A stretch of 6,241 nucleotides of DNA from Clostridia bacterium (GTDB lineage Bacteria > Bacillota > Clostridia > Lachnospirales > Cellulosilyticaceae): contig JAQSYC010000104.1 in NCBI GenBank assembly GCA_029256345.1, positions 1-6,241 on the forward strand, written 5' to 3'. The stretch's first letter is position 1, and each line of letters begins with the position of its first letter. Under the pieces are notes generated by a model, which was not told the origin of the DNA, did no database searches, and saw nothing but the letters and a program-made list of their open reading frames with translations. The position numbers were made by a program, and so were the translations under genes. Below, one piece after another: positions 5,810-6,241 of this stretch.

Positions 5810-6241
5810 ATGCGCAGCCCATTTATAGAAGCTATTGAAGATAGTCCGATTATAGCAGCTGTAAAAGATATGAAAGGGTTAGAAAAATGTTTGGATTCAG
5901 ACACGGGTGTTGTCTTTATATTATTTGGAGATATCTGTAATATTACAGATATTGTAGATAAAGTTAAAAGCAGAGATAAAATGGCTATGGTTCATATTGA
6001 TCTGATTCATGGGTTAAGCGGCAAGGATGTGGCACTGGATTTTATTAAAACACAGACAAAAGCTGACGGGATTATTACAACGAAACAACCGCTCATAAAG
6101 CATGCCAATGAAATAGGACTGTATACAGTGCTTCGTTTTTTCGTCATTGATTCTATGTCACTTCTTAATATAGAAATGTTAAAACATCATACTTATCCGG
6201 ATGTTATAGAGATTTTACCAGGTATTATACCAAAGGTTACT
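5810..6241 (+). CDS. glpP: Glycerol-3-phosphate responsive antiterminator GlpP (3' end outside window)
   Basis: The first 144 codons are present and the frame is open at the window end; the Bacillus subtilis protein is about 190 residues, so roughly a quarter is missing. Family signatures are clear: SPIIAAVKDMKGLEKCL near the N-terminus, VHIDLIHGL (61-69), ADGIITTK (85-92), the LRFFVIDS region, and PDVIEILPGIIPK (130-142). The family forms a TIM-barrel-like protein that, when bound to glycerol-3-phosphate, lets RNA polymerase pass leader terminators of glycerol uptake and catabolism genes and can stabilise their mRNA. AAGGGGG (5797-5803), 6 bases before the ATG, is the ribosome site. Other glycerol genes probably follow beyond the window, but none is visible. 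The upstream terminator suggests feedback on its own expression. Confidence 0.93.
   Translation, partial: MRSPFIEAIEDSPIIAAVKDMKGLEKCLDSDTGVVFILFGDICNITDIVDKVKSRDKMAMVHIDLIHGLSGKDVALDFIKTQTKADGIITTKQPLIKHANEIGLYTVLRFFVIDSMSLLNIEMLKHHTYPDVIEILPGIIPKVT

Overview
The window looks like a chromosomal segment of an anaerobic Firmicute, probably a member of Clostridia. The DNA is AT-rich, most genes have strong AGGAGG-like ribosome binding sites, promoter-like sequences resemble sigma-A sites, and the proteins (Firmicute-style HD-GYP protein, soluble hybrid kinase, CheY-like protein, GlpP antiterminator) fit that group. No mobile element, CRISPR array, tRNA or rRNA was seen.

Layout. (1) 1-153: the last 50 codons of an AraC-family regulator, cut by the window edge. 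A perfect Shine-Dalgarno overlaps its stop and leads into a very short, amber-interrupted frame (165-284) that looks like a gene relic. (2) 283-327: a 22-bp-arm palindrome, probably a terminator shared by the converging genes. (3) 337-888, minus strand: a 183-residue lipoprotein with a beta-rich C-terminal half and its own promoter. (4) 1157-5511, plus strand: a three-gene signalling cluster made of an HD-GYP cyclic-di-GMP phosphodiesterase, a 948-residue soluble hybrid histidine kinase (GAF-PAS-HisKA-HATPase-REC-REC-Hpt), and a 120-residue stand-alone receiver. (5) 5641-6241: a promoter, a leader with a textbook intrinsic terminator, and the first 144 codons of glpP, the glycerol-3-phosphate responsive antiterminator.

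How the parts may work together. The kinase carries every station of a His-Asp-His relay in one chain (H336, D769, H903), and the neighbouring CheY-like protein (D53) is the natural final acceptor. No gene in the cluster has a DNA-binding output domain. The visible output enzyme is the HD-GYP phosphodiesterase, so the cluster may couple a cytoplasmic signal to cyclic-di-GMP turnover; this is inference from gene order. The first receiver of the kinase has Glu (E626) where the phosphoacceptor Asp belongs, so it is probably regulatory rather than a relay station. The glpP leader suggests that this antiterminator controls its own transcription by attenuation.

The most noteworthy signals are the D-to-E pseudo-receiver, the attenuator in front of glpP, the unusual active-site loop of the stand-alone receiver, and the amber-interrupted relic behind the AraC gene. 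I see no clearly unprecedented system; these are unusual variants of known families.
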